Part shown: in pieces, positions 42,169-52,693 of the stretch
Position numbering within the stretch: position 1 is the stretch's first letter
Layout: each line of letters begins with the position of its first letter
Assembly: GCF_014250685.1 (NCBI RefSeq)
Contig: NZ_JACFAJ010000010.1
Location: 62,001 to 126,000 of the forward strand
Origin: Cetobacterium sp. 2A
GTDB taxonomy: Bacteria > Fusobacteriota > Fusobacteriia > Fusobacteriales > Fusobacteriaceae
Length of the DNA stretch: 64,000 bases
Reading direction: 5' to 3'
Position numbers and translations under genes: made by a program
The notes under the pieces: generated by a model
What the model was told of the DNA's origin: nothing
The model's input: only the letters and a program-made list of their open reading frames with translations
Databases searched by the model: none

Positions 42169-42219
42169 TTCTTAAGTAAATAAAAAGGGTAAAAATATAA
42201 AAAATGTCACGTGTATCAT

Positions 42220-42679
42220 TTAGACTAAAGATTTAAGCTTACATAAATTTGATAAGGAAATAGTTTTAAATTGTTATCCTATAATTTACTCAGATTTTAG
42301 ATTTGATGCAACAAATTCAGCAGTAAGTTTTGCTAAGAAAAAATTATTTGAAAATTATTTAGGTAAATTGAAATGTTCGAATAATCCAGTTGCTCTTAAA
42401 GATGACTTGCTTTTTATAAAAGCAAATATTTTTAAACACATTGATTGGCATCATGAGAAAGAATGGAGAATTTGGCTAAACTCTACAAATGTAAATCTAA
42501 ATTTTATAAATATAGAACCAAAAGCCATTTATTTGGGGTGTAGAATATCTAACAAAAATAGAAGTGAAATTTTAAAAATAGCAAAACTTATTGAATGCAG
42601 AGAAGTTTATCAAATGTTAAAAGAGGATAACTCTCCTTTTTATAAAATGAATTATGAAAAAGTATATGAATTAAACTAG
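42220..42679 (+). pseudogene. DUF2971-like gene, N-terminally truncated
   Basis: An open frame from a TAG at 42217 to a TAG at 42677 encodes the C-terminal half of a DUF2971-type protein: SLHKFDKEIVLNCYPIIYSD, LLFIKANIFKHIDWHHEKEW, RIWLNSTN and EPKAIYLGCRISNKNRSEIL. An internal ATG at 42368 would give only 103 residues. The N-terminal half, which usually precedes this segment, is missing and the frame before is blocked. DUF2971 genes often occur in defence islands. Treated as a remnant at the edge of the inserted cassette. Confidence 0.7.
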
Positions 42680-42728
42680 AGAATAAATACAAGAAAAATA
42701 TAAAAATTAAAATATTATAGGAAAGAAT

Positions 42729-42974
42729 GTGAGTGATAAGGCAGAGATAAAATTTGAAATTATTGAAAAGTTAGGAATCATTGGAGACGGAGCTAAAGGA
42801 TGGAAGAAAGAAATTAACCTAATTTCTTGGAATTCTAGAAAGCCAAAAGTAGATATCCGTGATTGGGATGAAGACCATGAGAAAATTAGTAAAGGAATAA
42901 CTCTATCTAAAGATGAAGTAATAGCTTTAAAAGAGATTTTAAATTCGATAGATGTAGATAGTTTAGATATGTGA
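42729..42974 (+). CDS. YdbC/PC4-like single-strand DNA-binding protein
   Basis: 81 residues from a GTG start with TAGGAAAG upstream. The sequence follows the bacterial YdbC family of PC4-type ssDNA-binding folds: IKFEIIEKLGIIGDGAKGWK, KEINLISWNSRKPKVDIRDW, then DEDHEKISKGITLSKDE. Such proteins bind single-stranded DNA as dimers and may affect transcription. It belongs to the block between the direct repeats. Confidence 0.85.
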   Translation: MSDKAEIKFEIIEKLGIIGDGAKGWKKEINLISWNSRKPKVDIRDWDEDHEKISKGITLSKDEVIALKEILNSIDVDSLDM

Positions 42975-43018
42975 GAAAATTTAATGAATTAGCACCTTAG
43001 GAGGGAATGAAGTAAATA

Positions 43019-43258
43019 TTGAAGTTAAAAACTTTAAAAGTTATAAATATTCAAAAGAATAAGGATGTATATCATACAGTGTATATGAAAAATGAATTAG
43101 GAAAACATGAAATGGAAGTTTTGAAAAATGGAATCATATCTAAAGAAAGTATAAAATCGTTATTATTAAATTATTCTAATTTTTTGGAGTATAATATAGA
43201 TAGTTCAAAAACTGCTTATCAAATATTTGATATTTTATATAAAAAAATCTATAGTTAA
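43019..43258 (+). CDS. 79-residue protein of unknown function
   Basis: Read from TTG at 43019; AGGAGGG lies 13 bases upstream, which is long, and a start-stop ATGAAGTAA lies in the gap. The product is basic and probably alpha/beta (KLKTLKVINIQKNKDVYHTVY, LKNGIISKESIKSLLLNYS). No family recognised. It has a terminator after it. Confidence 0.5.
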   Translation: MKLKTLKVINIQKNKDVYHTVYMKNELGKHEMEVLKNGIISKESIKSLLLNYSNFLEYNIDSSKTAYQIFDILYKKIYS

Positions 43259-43284
43259 CATACAAAGTACTTTATTACTTTTGG

Positions 43285-43316
43285 GGCTGTCGACAAAAAT
43301 GACGATGGCTTTTTTT
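43285..43316 (+). terminator. terminator
   Basis: GGCTGTCG and CGATGGCT pair (with G-U) around ACAAAAATGA, followed by seven T. The same GGCTGTCGACAAA stem opening occurs in the terminator at 53031. Confidence 0.65.
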
Positions 43317-43556
43317 ATCTCAAATTTTTGACATATTAGTACTATTAAATAATAAAATATAATAAGAATATCAAAGAAATAATTAAAGTGAAAAATAAGT
43401 TTAGATCTCCTTGTTTTAAAAGATAATTTATCTGAGAAAAATATTTAAGCTTTATATGATATAATAAGAGTCGATAAATTATAGAATGAAAAATAAGAAA
43501 AAGCTTAATTTTATAACTTATAAATTTCTTTGATATAATTAAATGGAGGATCAAAA

Positions 43557-45107
43557 ATGACAAGTACTGCACAACGTGCCGAATTACAATCTCAAATATG
43601 GAAAATAGCCAATGATGTTCGTGGATCTATAGATGGATGGGATTTTAAACAATATGTTTTAGGAACGCTCTTTTATAGATTTATTAGTGAAAATTTTTCT
43701 AATTATATTGAAGGTGGAGACGAGAGTTTCAAATATGAAGATCTTAGTGATGATATTATAACTAAAGAGATTAAAGAGGATGCGATAAAAACAAAGGGTT
43801 ATTTTATCTATCCAAGTCAACTATTTACTAATGTCGCAAAAAATGTAAATACAAATGAAAGTTTAAATACTGATTTAGCTACAATATTTTCTGCTATTGA
43901 AAGTTCTGCAAACGGATATCCATCTGAATTAGACATTAAAGGATTATTTGCTGATTTTGACACGACAAGCAATAGGTTGGGAAACACTGTAAAGGAAAAA
44001 AATAATCATTTAGCTGCTGTTATTAGAGGTGTTGAAGGACTTAACTTTGGAGAGTTTGAAGATAATCACATAGATCTATTTGGTGACGCATATGAGTTTT
44101 TAATTTCTAACTATGCTGCTAATGCTGGTAAATCTGGTGGAGAGTTTTTTACACCTCAAAGTGTATCTAAACTTATTGCAAAATTAGCAACACATAAACA
44201 AGAAACGATTAATAAGATTTATGACCCTGCTGCTGGATCAGGTTCACTATTACTACAAGCAAAGAAGCAGTTTGATGACCATGTTATTGAAGATGGTTTT
44301 TATGGACAAGAGATTAATCATACAACATATAATCTTGCTCGTATGAATATGTTTTTACACAATGTAAACTATGATAAGTTTGATATTGCATTAGGAAATA
44401 CACTTTTAGACCCTCACTTTGGAGATGAGAAACCTTTTGATGCCATTGTATCAAATCCTCCATATTCAGTTAATTGGATTGGTAGTGATGACCCAACTCT
44501 TATTAATGATGAACGTTTTGCACCAGCGGGAGTATTAGCACCAAAATCTAAAGCTGACTTTGCTTTTGTACTTCACTGTTTAAATTATCTTTCAAGTAAA
44601 GGTCGTGCTGCTATAGTTTGTTTCCCTGGAATATTCTATCGTGGTGGAGCAGAGCAAAAGATTAGAAAGTACTTAATTGATAATAACTTTGTTGAAACTG
44701 TTATATCATTAGCACCTAATCTTTTCTTTGGAACTTCAATAGCTGTTAATATTTTAATTTTATCTAAGTCTAAAAAGGATTCAACAACTCAATTTATAGA
44801 TGCTAGTGGAGAGAACTTCTTTAAGAAAGAGACTAATAACAACATCTTAACAGAGGAGCATACAGAGGAGATACTAAGAATATTTGATACTAAAGAGGAT
44901 ATTGATCATGTTTCAAAATGTGTAGATAATGAAAAGATCGCTGAAGAGAATTACAATCTTTCTGTTAATATTTATGTAGAAGCTAAAGATACAAGAGAGG
45001 TTATTGATATAAAGTCGCTAAATGCTAAGATAAAAGTAACAGTAAATAATATAGATAGACTTCGTATTGAAATAGATAAGATAGTTGCAGAGATTGGGGT
45101 GGACTAA
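43557..45107 (+). CDS. hsdM: type I restriction-modification DNA methyltransferase subunit
   Basis: 516 residues, preceded by ATGGAGG. N-terminal helical HsdM domain ([20 protein letters not shown]) and the N6-adenine methyltransferase core: [10 protein letters not shown] (about 223-232, SAM binding) and SNPPYSVNW (about 299-307, the catalytic NPPY). It methylates the recognition site together with HsdS and completes the restriction enzyme with HsdR. First gene of the cassette hsdM-hsdS-prrC-hsdR, transcribed from a region with several AT-rich promoter-like words upstream. Confidence 0.96.
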   Translation: MTSTAQRAELQSQIWKIANDVRGSIDGWDFKQYVLGTLFYRFISENFSNYIEGGDESFKYEDLSDDIITKEIKEDAIKTKGYFIYPSQLFTNVAKNVNTNESLNTDLATIFSAIESSANGYPSELDIKGLFADFDTTSNRLGNTVKEKNNHLAAVIRGVEGLNFGEFEDNHIDLFGDAYEFLISNYAANAGKSGGEFFTPQSVSKLIAKLATHKQETINKIYDPAAGSGSLLLQAKKQFDDHVIEDGFYGQEINHTTYNLARMNMFLHNVNYDKFDIALGNTLLDPHFGDEKPFDAIVSNPPYSVNWIGSDDPTLINDERFAPAGVLAPKSKADFAFVLHCLNYLSSKGRAAIVCFPGIFYRGGAEQKIRKYLIDNNFVETVISLAPNLFFGTSIAVNILILSKSKKDSTTQFIDASGENFFKKETNNNILTEEHTEEILRIFDTKEDIDHVSKCVDNEKIAEENYNLSVNIYVEAKDTREVIDIKSLNAKIKVTVNNIDRLRIEIDKIVAEIGVD

Positions 45108-45108
45108 G

Positions 45109-46257
45109 ATGAGTAAGTTAGAGCAGTTAATTAACGAGCTTTGTCCTGATGGGGTGGAATATAAGACACTATCAGATGTTCTTAAAATAAAAAACGGAAA
45201 AGATTACAAACAATTTAAAGAAGGTAACATTCCAGTTTATGGTTCTGGAGGGATTATGACATATATAGATACTTTTGTTTTAGATAAACCGTCAGTATTA
45301 ATTCCTAGAAAAGGATCTATAGATAAATTATATTATGTAGAAGACCCATTTTGGACAGTTGATACAATTTTTTATACAGAAATATATACAGATATTGTAA
45401 TTCCAAAATTTGTTTTTTATTATCTACAAAAAGAACATCTTGAGCAACATAATACTGCTGGTGGAGTACCTAGTTTGACACAAGGAGTATTAAATAAAAT
45501 TTCATTTCCCCTACCACCATTAGCAGTACAAGAGGAGATTGTGCGTATTTTAGATAGTTTTACAGAGCTTACAACAGAGCTTACAACAGAGCTTACAATG
45601 AGAAAACAGCAGTATGAATATTATAGAGATAGTTTGCTGACTTTCGGAGATGAGGTAGAGTGGAAACAAATTGGAAATATGGGAGAATTAGTAAGAGGCA
45701 ATGGACTTCCTAAAACAGATTTTACAGAATCAGGAACTCCAGCAATTCATTATGGTCAAATTTATACTTATTACGGCACATCTACTGTGAAAACTAAATC
45801 TTTTGTTTCACGTGAAACAGCTCAAAAACTAAAAAAAGTTAATTGTGGGGATGTTGTAATTACAAATACAAGTGAAAATCTTAAGGATGTAGGAAAAGCT
45901 CTTCTTTATTTAGGAGAAGAACAAGCAGTTACAGGAGGGCATGCAACAATATTTAAACCATCAAATCAAATTTTAGGTAAATATTTTGTTTATTTTACTC
46001 AATCTTTAAGTTTTATAAATCAAAAGAGAAAATATGCTAAAGGAACAAAGGTTATCGATATTTCAGCAAATGATATGTCAAAAATTATAATTGCAATTCC
46101 ATCTTTTGAAGAGCAACAACGTATCGTTGATATACTATATAGATTTGATACGTTGGTAAATGATATTAAAGAGGGATTACCAGCAGAGATAGAAGCAAGA
46201 AAGCAACAGTATGAATATTATAGAGATAAACTACTTACATTTAAAAAATTAACATAG
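45109..46257 (+). CDS. hsdS: type I restriction-modification specificity subunit
   Basis: 382 residues from the ATG at 45109 that directly follows the hsdM stop; the frame also extends into hsdM without a site. Two target-recognition domains: one from KTLSDVLKIKNGKDYKQFKE to SLTQGVLNKISFPLPPLAVQ and one from WKQIGNMGELVRGNGLPKTD to IIIAIPSFEEQQRIVDILYR, separated by conserved helices ending in MRKQQYEYYRDSLLTF and ARKQQYEYYRDKLLTF. A triple LTTELTTELT repeat in the first spacer helix could change specificity by unit number. Confidence 0.94.
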   Translation: MSKLEQLINELCPDGVEYKTLSDVLKIKNGKDYKQFKEGNIPVYGSGGIMTYIDTFVLDKPSVLIPRKGSIDKLYYVEDPFWTVDTIFYTEIYTDIVIPKFVFYYLQKEHLEQHNTAGGVPSLTQGVLNKISFPLPPLAVQEEIVRILDSFTELTTELTTELTMRKQQYEYYRDSLLTFGDEVEWKQIGNMGELVRGNGLPKTDFTESGTPAIHYGQIYTYYGTSTVKTKSFVSRETAQKLKKVNCGDVVITNTSENLKDVGKALLYLGEEQAVTGGHATIFKPSNQILGKYFVYFTQSLSFINQKRKYAKGTKVIDISANDMSKIIIAIPSFEEQQRIVDILYRFDTLVNDIKEGLPAEIEARKQQYEYYRDKLLTFKKLT

Positions 46258-46266
46258 GGGTAGAAG

Positions 46267-47370
46267 ATGGGGAAAGCTTTAGAAAAGATTGCACAAGAAT
46301 TAAGAGATTGCAAGAAAAGAGTTCAACTAATCTATGCTTTTAATGGAACAGGAAAAACAAGGCTTTCAAGAGAGTTTAAAAATCAAATTGATATTAAAAT
46401 AGAAGAAGAAAGTGCTGAGAGTGATAGTAAGAAAGTTCTTTATTATAACGCTTTTACAGAAGACTTATTTTATTGGGATAATGATTTGAAGAATAACCTT
46501 GAACCAAAGTTAAAGATGCATGAAAATTCATTTACAAGTTGGATTTTTGAAAATCAAGGTCAAGATGGAAATGTTATTAAGAATTTTCAATATTATACAA
46601 GTGATAAACTGAATCCACACTTTAATAATACTTTTACAGAAGTAAAGTTTTCATTTGAACGTGGTAATGATGAAGATAAAAATTATATTAAAATTTCTAA
46701 AGGTGAGGAAAGTTGTTTTGTATGGAGTGTTTTTTATTCACTTCTTAAGCAGGTTATAGAAACATTGAATATTTCAGATCCGATTGATAGAGAAACACCA
46801 CAATTTAATAACTTAGAATATATATTTATTGATGATCCTGTAAGTTCTTTAGATGATAGTCATTTAATAGAATTAGCAGTAGATTTATCAGAATTAATTA
46901 AATCAAGCGATCCTGACTTAAAATTTATAATAACAACGCATAATCCACTTTTTTATAATGTACTGCATAATGAATTTAAAAAAGGAACCTTTAAAAAATA
47001 TTTTCTAAAAAAAGATGAAAACAATGAATATAATTTAGACTCTCAAAGTAGTGATTCGCCTTTTTCATATCATCTTTTTTTAAAAGCTGATATTGAGAAG
47101 GCTATAGAAGAAGGAGAATTAAAAAAATATCACTTTAATTATTTGAGAAATATCCTAGAGAAAACATCAACATTTTTAGGTTATGATAATTGGAGCGAGC
47201 TTTTACCGAAAATGGATAATGGTAAAGTTAATCCATATGAGACTAGAATTATTAATATTTCAAGTCATTCAAAGCATTCCGCTGATGAGATTACTGAGTT
47301 ATCTGCTGATGATAAACGGATTTTAGCATACTTGTTAGGTGAAATAAAAAAAAATCATCAATTTAAATAA
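46267..47370 (+). CDS. prrC: PrrC-type tRNA anticodon nuclease
   Basis: 367 residues. The N-terminal ABC-like NTPase has Walker [13 protein letters not shown] (23-34), [17 protein letters not shown], signature ISKGEES (143-149) and Walker [17 protein letters not shown] (185-200). The C-terminal nuclease part has [19 protein letters not shown] and [15 protein letters not shown]. The Arg, Glu and His that form the catalytic triad in E. coli PrrC correspond to Arg294, Glu298 and His334. In EcoprrI, prrC lies between hsdS and hsdR exactly as here. It is a latent tRNA-Lys nuclease, kept silent by the restriction complex and set free by phage anti-restriction factors. Confidence 0.93.
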   Translation: MGKALEKIAQELRDCKKRVQLIYAFNGTGKTRLSREFKNQIDIKIEEESAESDSKKVLYYNAFTEDLFYWDNDLKNNLEPKLKMHENSFTSWIFENQGQDGNVIKNFQYYTSDKLNPHFNNTFTEVKFSFERGNDEDKNYIKISKGEESCFVWSVFYSLLKQVIETLNISDPIDRETPQFNNLEYIFIDDPVSSLDDSHLIELAVDLSELIKSSDPDLKFIITTHNPLFYNVLHNEFKKGTFKKYFLKKDENNEYNLDSQSSDSPFSYHLFLKADIEKAIEEGELKKYHFNYLRNILEKTSTFLGYDNWSELLPKMDNGKVNPYETRIINISSHSKHSADEITELSADDKRILAYLLGEIKKNHQFK

Positions 47371-47407
47371 TGGATATTATAAAAATATGAATTAGAGAGG
47401 AAATCTT

Positions 47408-50400
47408 ATGACTGAGTACAAATCAATTACAGAAACTAATAATTTTATAGTTTTAGATAAGTATACTAAAATAAATCAACAGGGAGCTAGTTATCAAACA
47501 GAAGCTGATTTAGAAAGAGAACTTATACAGGATTTAGAAAATCAAGGTTATGAGCATCTGTTAAATTTGAATAGTACAGAGGAAATGCTTAAAAATATCA
47601 GAGTACAATTAGAAACTCTTAATAGTGTTAAATTTCTGGATTCTGAATGGAAAAGATTTTGTGAGGAGTATTTAGATAAGCCAAGTGATAACCATGTAGA
47701 TAAAACTCGTAAAATTCATGACGATTACATTTATGATTTTGTGTTTAATGATGGACATATTCAAAATATTTATCTTTTAGATAAGAAAAATATTACAAGA
47801 AATAAGCTACAGGTTATTTCACAGTTTGAACAAAAAGGCACTCAGCTTAATCGTTATGATGTAACAATTCTAGTAAATGGATTACCTTTAATTCAAGTAG
47901 AACTAAAAAAACGTGGAATTGCTATTCGGAAAGCGTTTAATCAAATTAATAGATATAGCAAAGAGAGCTTTAACTCAGAGAACTCTTTATTTAAATATTT
48001 ACAAATTTGTGTTATTTCAAATGGTACAGATACGAGATACTTTGCTAATACTACCCAAAGAGATAAAAATAGCTTTGATTTTACTATGAACTGGGCACAA
48101 TCTAATAATACTCTTATTAGAGATTTAAAAGATTTTACAGCAACATTTTTTCAAAAAAATATACTGTTAAATATACTATTACATTATTCAGTTTTTGATT
48201 CAAATAATGTATTGCTAATTATGAGACCTTATCAAATAGCTGCAACAGAAAGAATTTTATGGAAAATAAAAAGTTCATATCTAGCTAAAACATGGAAAAC
48301 TTTAGAAAGTGGAGGTTATATTTGGCATACTACAGGGTCAGGTAAAACTTTAACAAGTTTCAAAGCTGCACGTTTAGCTACAGAACTTGATTTTATAGAT
48401 AAAGTATTTTTTGTAGTAGATAGAAAAGATTTAGATTATCAAACAATGAAAGAATACCAACGGTTTTCACCAGATAGTGTTAACGGTTCTGAAAATACTG
48501 CTGGACTTAAAAGAAACGTTGAAAAAGATGATAATAAAATTATCGTGACTACTATTCAAAAATTAAATAATCTAATAAAAAGTGAAGTAGATCTACCAAT
48601 CTATAATAAACAAGTTGTTTTTATTTTTGATGAAGCTCACCGTTCACAATTTGGTGAAGCTCAAAAGAATATCAGTAAGAAGTTTAAAAAGTATTATCAG
48701 TTTGGGTTTTCTGGAACACCAATATTCCCTGAAAATGCTTTAGGTTCTGAAACTACTGCAAGTATATTTGGTACTGAGTTGCATTCATATGTTATTACTG
48801 ATGCAATTAGAGATGAGAAAGTTCTTAAATTTAAAGTTGATTATAATGATGTTCGTCCTAAGTTTAAGTCTATTGAGATGGAAAAAGATGAAGAAAAAAT
48901 AACTGGATCAGAAGCCAAAAGAGCATTTTTACATCCTGAAAGAATTAAGGAGATTTCACAATATATCCTTAATAATTTTAAAATAAAAACTCACCGTACA
49001 TATAATGGAGAAAAAGGGTTTAATGCGATGTTTACTGTAAGTAGTGTTGAGGCAGCAAAACTTTATTATGAGACATTAACAAAATTACAAAAGAATAGTC
49101 AAAACCCTTTGAAAATTGCAACTATCTTTTCTTTTGCAGCTAATGAAGAACAAAGTTCTATCGGAGAGATTCTTGATGAAACTTTTGAACCTTCAGCAAT
49201 GAATAGTAGTGCAAAGGAGTTTTTAACTTTAGCCATTAAAGATTATAATGCAATGTTTAAAACAAACTTTGGTATTGATAGCAAAGAATTTCAAAATTAC
49301 TATCGTGATCTTGCTAACCGAGTAAGAAAGCAAGAGGTTGATTTATTAATTGTAGTTGGAATGTTTTTAACAGGATTTGATGCTCCAATGTTAAATACAT
49401 TATTTGTTGATAAAAATCTGTGTTATCATGGACTGATACAAGCATTTTCAAGAACAAACCGTATCTATGATTCTACAAAAACCTTTGGAAATATTGTTAC
49501 TTTTAGAGATTTAGAACAGGCAACAATAGAGGCTATAACTCTATTTGGGGATAAAAATACAAAAAATGTAGTTCTTGAAAAAAGTTACAAAGAGTATATG
49601 GAAGGATTCACTGATATTAGCACAGGAGAAGCATGTCGTGGTTACATAGAAGTAGTTAAAGAATTAAACTCATGTTTTCCTAATATTGATAATATTGTTA
49701 CTGAAAAGGATAAAAAAGATTTCACTAAGCTATTTGGAGAGTTTTTAAGAGTTGAAAATATACTACAAAATTACGATGAGTTTACAAAACTAAAAGCTTT
49801 ACAAACTCTTGATATGAATGATTCAAAATTAGTTGAAGAGTTTAAAATTAATTATTATATGAGTGATGAAGAGATGGTAGTTATGCAGAAAATCGAAGTA
49901 CCTAAAGAAAGGGAAATTCAAGATTATCGTTCTATATACAATGATATTCGTGAGTGGCTCCGTCGTGAAAAGGCAGCAAAAGATAAAGAGGATTCAAAAA
50001 TTGATTGGAACGATATTGTTTTTGAAGTAGATCTTTTAAAATCACAAGAGATAAATTTAAACTATATTCTTAAATTGATTTTTGAAAAATATAAAAATGT
50101 AAAGAGTAAAGAATTATTAATTGAAGATGTTCGTCGTTTAATTAGATCTAGTACAGGAAATCGTGCAAAAGAAAGTCTAGTAGTTGATTTTATCAATCAA
50201 ACAGATTTAGACAAGTTTAATGATAAGACAAATATTATAGATGCATTTTTCTCATTTGCTCAGATTAAACAAAAGAAAGAGGCTGAAGAGTTAATAAAAG
50301 AGGAAAAACTTAATACTAATGCAGCTAAAAGATATATACTGGCATCATTAAAAAAAGAACAGGCCAGTGATAATGGAACGGAGCTCAATGAAATCTTGCC

Positions 50401-50506
50401 TAAAATGAGTCCTCTCAATCCTAGTTATTTAGCTAAAAAAAGCACTGTATTTAAAAAAATATCAGCTTTTGTGGATAAATTTAAGGGTGTTGGGGGGATA
50501 ATATAA
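47408..50506 (+). CDS. hsdR: type I restriction endonuclease subunit R
   Basis: 1032 residues, AGAGAGGA before the ATG. The N-terminal nuclease domain has the PD-(D/E)XK-like stretch [14 protein letters not shown] (about 157-170). A superfamily 2 motor follows: [15 protein letters not shown] (Walker A about 308-314), [11 protein letters not shown] (DEAH about 408-411), FGFSGTP and [10 protein letters not shown] plus QAFSRTNR. The C-terminal helical part binds HsdM. It translocates DNA and cuts far from unmethylated sites. It ends the cassette. Confidence 0.96.
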   Translation: MTEYKSITETNNFIVLDKYTKINQQGASYQTEADLERELIQDLENQGYEHLLNLNSTEEMLKNIRVQLETLNSVKFLDSEWKRFCEEYLDKPSDNHVDKTRKIHDDYIYDFVFNDGHIQNIYLLDKKNITRNKLQVISQFEQKGTQLNRYDVTILVNGLPLIQVELKKRGIAIRKAFNQINRYSKESFNSENSLFKYLQICVISNGTDTRYFANTTQRDKNSFDFTMNWAQSNNTLIRDLKDFTATFFQKNILLNILLHYSVFDSNNVLLIMRPYQIAATERILWKIKSSYLAKTWKTLESGGYIWHTTGSGKTLTSFKAARLATELDFIDKVFFVVDRKDLDYQTMKEYQRFSPDSVNGSENTAGLKRNVEKDDNKIIVTTIQKLNNLIKSEVDLPIYNKQVVFIFDEAHRSQFGEAQKNISKKFKKYYQFGFSGTPIFPENALGSETTASIFGTELHSYVITDAIRDEKVLKFKVDYNDVRPKFKSIEMEKDEEKITGSEAKRAFLHPERIKEISQYILNNFKIKTHRTYNGEKGFNAMFTVSSVEAAKLYYETLTKLQKNSQNPLKIATIFSFAANEEQSSIGEILDETFEPSAMNSSAKEFLTLAIKDYNAMFKTNFGIDSKEFQNYYRDLANRVRKQEVDLLIVVGMFLTGFDAPMLNTLFVDKNLCYHGLIQAFSRTNRIYDSTKTFGNIVTFRDLEQATIEAITLFGDKNTKNVVLEKSYKEYMEGFTDISTGEACRGYIEVVKELNSCFPNIDNIVTEKDKKDFTKLFGEFLRVENILQNYDEFTKLKALQTLDMNDSKLVEEFKINYYMSDEEMVVMQKIEVPKEREIQDYRSIYNDIREWLRREKAAKDKEDSKIDWNDIVFEVDLLKSQEINLNYILKLIFEKYKNVKSKELLIEDVRRLIRSSTGNRAKESLVVDFINQTDLDKFNDKTNIIDAFFSFAQIKQKKEAEELIKEEKLNTNAAKRYILASLKKEQASDNGTELNEILPKMSPLNPSYLAKKSTVFKKISAFVDKFKGVGGII

Positions 50507-50593
50507 AATATTAAAAAGGGATTGTATTTACTTTTATCAGGATTTATAACATAGATTAATCAATAATAATATTACTAATATGGGGGAGATTTT

Positions 50594-50911
50594 GTGAATA
50601 TGTCAGAAAATATTCATACTATAAAAGAAGTTATGGAAGTTATTCAGAAAATAAATAAATTACAGAATCAAATTGATAATCCTAATAGAACGAAAATCAT
50701 TGAAGCTTTACGAGAGGCACAAGTTTTTGCGCCTTTCGAAATACGAATGCTTGAAATTTTTCAAGGAGATATTAAATTATTACCACCTGAAAATTTTTCA
50801 AACGATGATTTATATAGAAAATTATTCCAATATAAACAAGGTTTGATTAATTATTGTATTCAAAAAATTGGAAATGAAGCATATAAAAGTCTTTTTGAGA
50901 AAAATTTATAA
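50594..50911 (+). CDS. 105-residue protein of unknown function
   Basis: GTG at 50594 with GGGGGAG five bases upstream; an in-frame ATG six bases later is also possible. The product is helical and acidic: IKEVMEVIQKINKLQNQIDN and TKIIEALREAQVFAPFEIRM. Not recognised. It follows hsdR and ends in a strong bidirectional terminator, so may be the last gene of the cassette. Confidence 0.6.
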   Translation: MNMSENIHTIKEVMEVIQKINKLQNQIDNPNRTKIIEALREAQVFAPFEIRMLEIFQGDIKLLPPENFSNDDLYRKLFQYKQGLINYCIQKIGNEAYKSLFEKNL

Positions 50912-50923
50912 ATATATATATGC

Positions 50924-50976
50924 AAAAAGGATTCAGAAGAACACTAACTTTATGGTGTTCATTAAGAATCCTTTTT
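50924..50976. terminator. bidirectional terminator
   Basis: AAAAAGGATTC (50924-50934) pairs with GAATCCTTTTT (50966-50976), and inside it GAACAC pairs with GTGTTC. Flanking A and T runs serve both strands. Confidence 0.85.
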
Positions 50977-51031
50977 CAATTTAAATTTGATAATTTTGAC
51001 TGTCATGGGAGTATAAATATTAATTGTAAAT

Positions 51032-51079
51032 CTTCTAGATTAATGGGGTAGGATTATTAAAATCTAGAAGTTTTTTTTT
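51032..51079 (+). terminator. second terminator downstream
   Basis: CTTCTAGATT (51032-51041) pairs with AATCTAGAAG (51061-51070), followed by nine T. Confidence 0.75.
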
Positions 51080-51226
51080 GTAAGAAAATTTAACCAAAAT
51101 TAGAAATAGATGAGATTTCTTAATAATATCAACTGATAATTTAAAAGGTTTTTTGAGGTGATACAAATAGTATGTCCCATACAGAAATTCAAAAATGTAT
51201 TGTTCATCAAATTAAAAATTTACTTT

Positions 51227-51524
51227 CTAAAGTTTTTTCAACTCTTCTATTGATAAACCTGTCTTTTCTGAAATTATCTCATCTGAAAGCAGCCCTTTAA
51301 GTGATCTAGCTATCTCTACTTTAGCTTGCTTTTCCCCCTGCTCTAATCCTTGCTTAACACCTTGTTCTAACCCCTTTAATCCTCCCTTTAGTAATGCGTT
51401 CATTCTATCATTTCTTGTATTTTCTCTCATCCTATAATTTTCAGCCTGCTGTGGATTTCTGTTTATTCTCGCCAGTTCTTCCTTAGCCTCTTATAGTTCT
51501 TCAAATTTTTTCTTATCAAACATT
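51227..51524 (-). pseudogene. Rpn fragment fused to the start of another gene
   Basis: Read on the minus strand from 51524: MFDKKKFEEL, then a TAA, then EAKEELARINRNPQQAENYR, MRENTRNDRMNALL and the Rpn C-terminus RSLKGLLSDEIISEKTGLS. The first eight codons are those of the 92-residue gene at 41334; the rest is Rpn. A 14-base word, TTCAAATTTTTTCT, exists in both parents (40351-40364 and 41311-41324) and at the join (51500-51513), so a deletion between these words made the fusion. A GLKQGLEQGEKQ-type insert differs from copy 1. Confidence 0.85.
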
Positions 51525-52170
51525 TAAACTCCTCCAAATTTAAATTTTTTTAAATTTAATGTTCTTAGCTTCGTCGTAAGGGGACGAAACCCCTGAAATT
51601 TTTTAGTTATTTTCAAAAAGTGTTTATAGAAAAGAAATTGCTCAAAGAACAAGTTTAGAACTAAAAAATAAAAAAAGGCTATTAAATGAACCTTTTAAAA
51701 GTCTTTAAACCAGTTCCGGATATAAAAAGCATATTATATATGATATAATCTACAAAACTAAAAAACAAGCAAATAAAGGGGAAATGAGATGAATAAAAAA
51801 AGAGTTGTAATACCAATAAAAATACTTAAAATTAAAAAAGAACATATCTTAAGATTTAAAAGTGATACAGAATATTTTAATAGATGTAAAAAAGGTTTAA
51901 AGTCTGAAACATTAAGAGAATTTGACTTGAGTGATGATAGATTTACACTTTTATTTAGTTGGAAAAAATGGGAAGAAAAGGATCAATTATATTTGGAGTT
52001 CATAAACAAAGGAAAAACTGAAGAAATATATATAGTTGAGGTTGTAGATATAGATTGGTATAAAACCTTGTGTAAAATTAAATTCAAACATATTTGTGAC
52101 CAGATAGAAATAGTCTAAAGAATAAAGAGATAGGATGGCCTGTTTAGTTTAAAGACAGATTATCCTATCT
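51525..52170. repeat. right direct repeat flanking the restriction cassette (copy 2)
   Basis: Matches 41335-42172 with an internal deletion. The AAGGGG/CCCCTT hairpin word, the region before the small gene and the small gene's terminator are all retained. It is the right-hand boundary of the duplicated block. Confidence 0.85.
51789..52118 (+). CDS. small protein of unknown function, paralogue of the one at 41823
   Basis: 109 residues, GGGGAAATG in front of the ATG. The blocks FKSDTEYFNRCKKGLKSETL, WKKWEEKDQLYLEFINKG and DIDWYKTLCKIKFKHICDQI line up with the 41823 product. The N-terminus is longer by seven residues (NKKRVVIP). Intact in both copies, while the neighbouring Rpn gene was lost in this one, suggesting selection to keep it. 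Confidence 0.65.
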   Translation: MNKKRVVIPIKILKIKKEHILRFKSDTEYFNRCKKGLKSETLREFDLSDDRFTLLFSWKKWEEKDQLYLEFINKGKTEEIYIVEVVDIDWYKTLCKIKFKHICDQIEIV

Positions 52171-52330
52171 TCATTAAACAAATAAGAACCTCACTTTCAA
52201 AGGTTAGAAAAATGTTGGGACAATGCGTCGATAGAATCTTTTTTAGTTATTTCAAATCTGAATCAATTTATTTAATTTATCTACCTGAAAGGGGATAGAC
52301 TAGTTTATATAATATATATGAGATTTTTCA

Positions 52331-52693
52331 TTAATTTTTTATTCTTTCCTCAATTAGGTCTAAATATTCATCTCTTTTGAATTGAAGCGCTATTTTATGT
52401 TGTTCATTCTTTTTTTTTATAACATCTAATTCTATTGGGCAAATAGGAATCATTATTGGTCCAAAACAAAGTCCGATTCCTGATTTATTAATTTCTTTTA
52501 TTTTTAAAATATCGATAGAAATTGTTTCATCCCATTCACCATAAAAAATAACTCTAAAATTTGTAATATAAACTTTTCCAGATAATTTATTTAAAAATGG
52601 AATTCCTAAAATTTTATCCATTTTATAATAATTTGCTTCTCTTTCTTCTTGTATAATTTCATTTTCTTGTAACGTGAAATTTAATTTAACCAC
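52331..52693 (-). CDS. GRAM/PH-like domain protein
   Basis: 120 residues; GGAGGTGG lies upstream of the start. The sequence reads as a small GRAM or bacterial PH fold: LQENEIIQEEREANYYKMDK, GKVYITNFRVIFYGEWDETI, then a hydrophobic GIGLCFGPIMIPICPIELDV. No membrane anchor. Such domains may bind lipids or proteins. Monocistronic; no functional partner nearby. Confidence 0.65.
   Translation of the reverse strand: MVKLNFTLQENEIIQEEREANYYKMDKILGIPFLNKLSGKVYITNFRVIFYGEWDETISIDILKIKEINKSGIGLCFGPIMIPICPIELDVIKKKNEQHKIALQFKRDEYLDLIEERIKN

Larger units (their letters stand above)
41335..42172. repeat. left direct repeat flanking the restriction cassette (copy 1)
   Basis: Nearly the same sequence occurs at 51525-52170: an AT-rich start, the word CTTAGCTTCGTCGTAAGGGG with its AAGGGG/CCCCTT hairpin (41389-41406), an Rpn-adjacent region, a promoter-like TATATATGATATAATC before a small gene, that gene itself, and a palindromic terminator. 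Upstream the match continues into the Rpn gene (40114-40364). Copy 1 holds about 230 bases (around 41440-41668) absent from copy 2. Confidence 0.85.

Noticed and set aside
46267-47370. RloC or generic AAA ATPase
   Set aside because: RloC proteins carry a long coiled-coil zinc-hook insert; this protein is short and matches PrrC along its full length.
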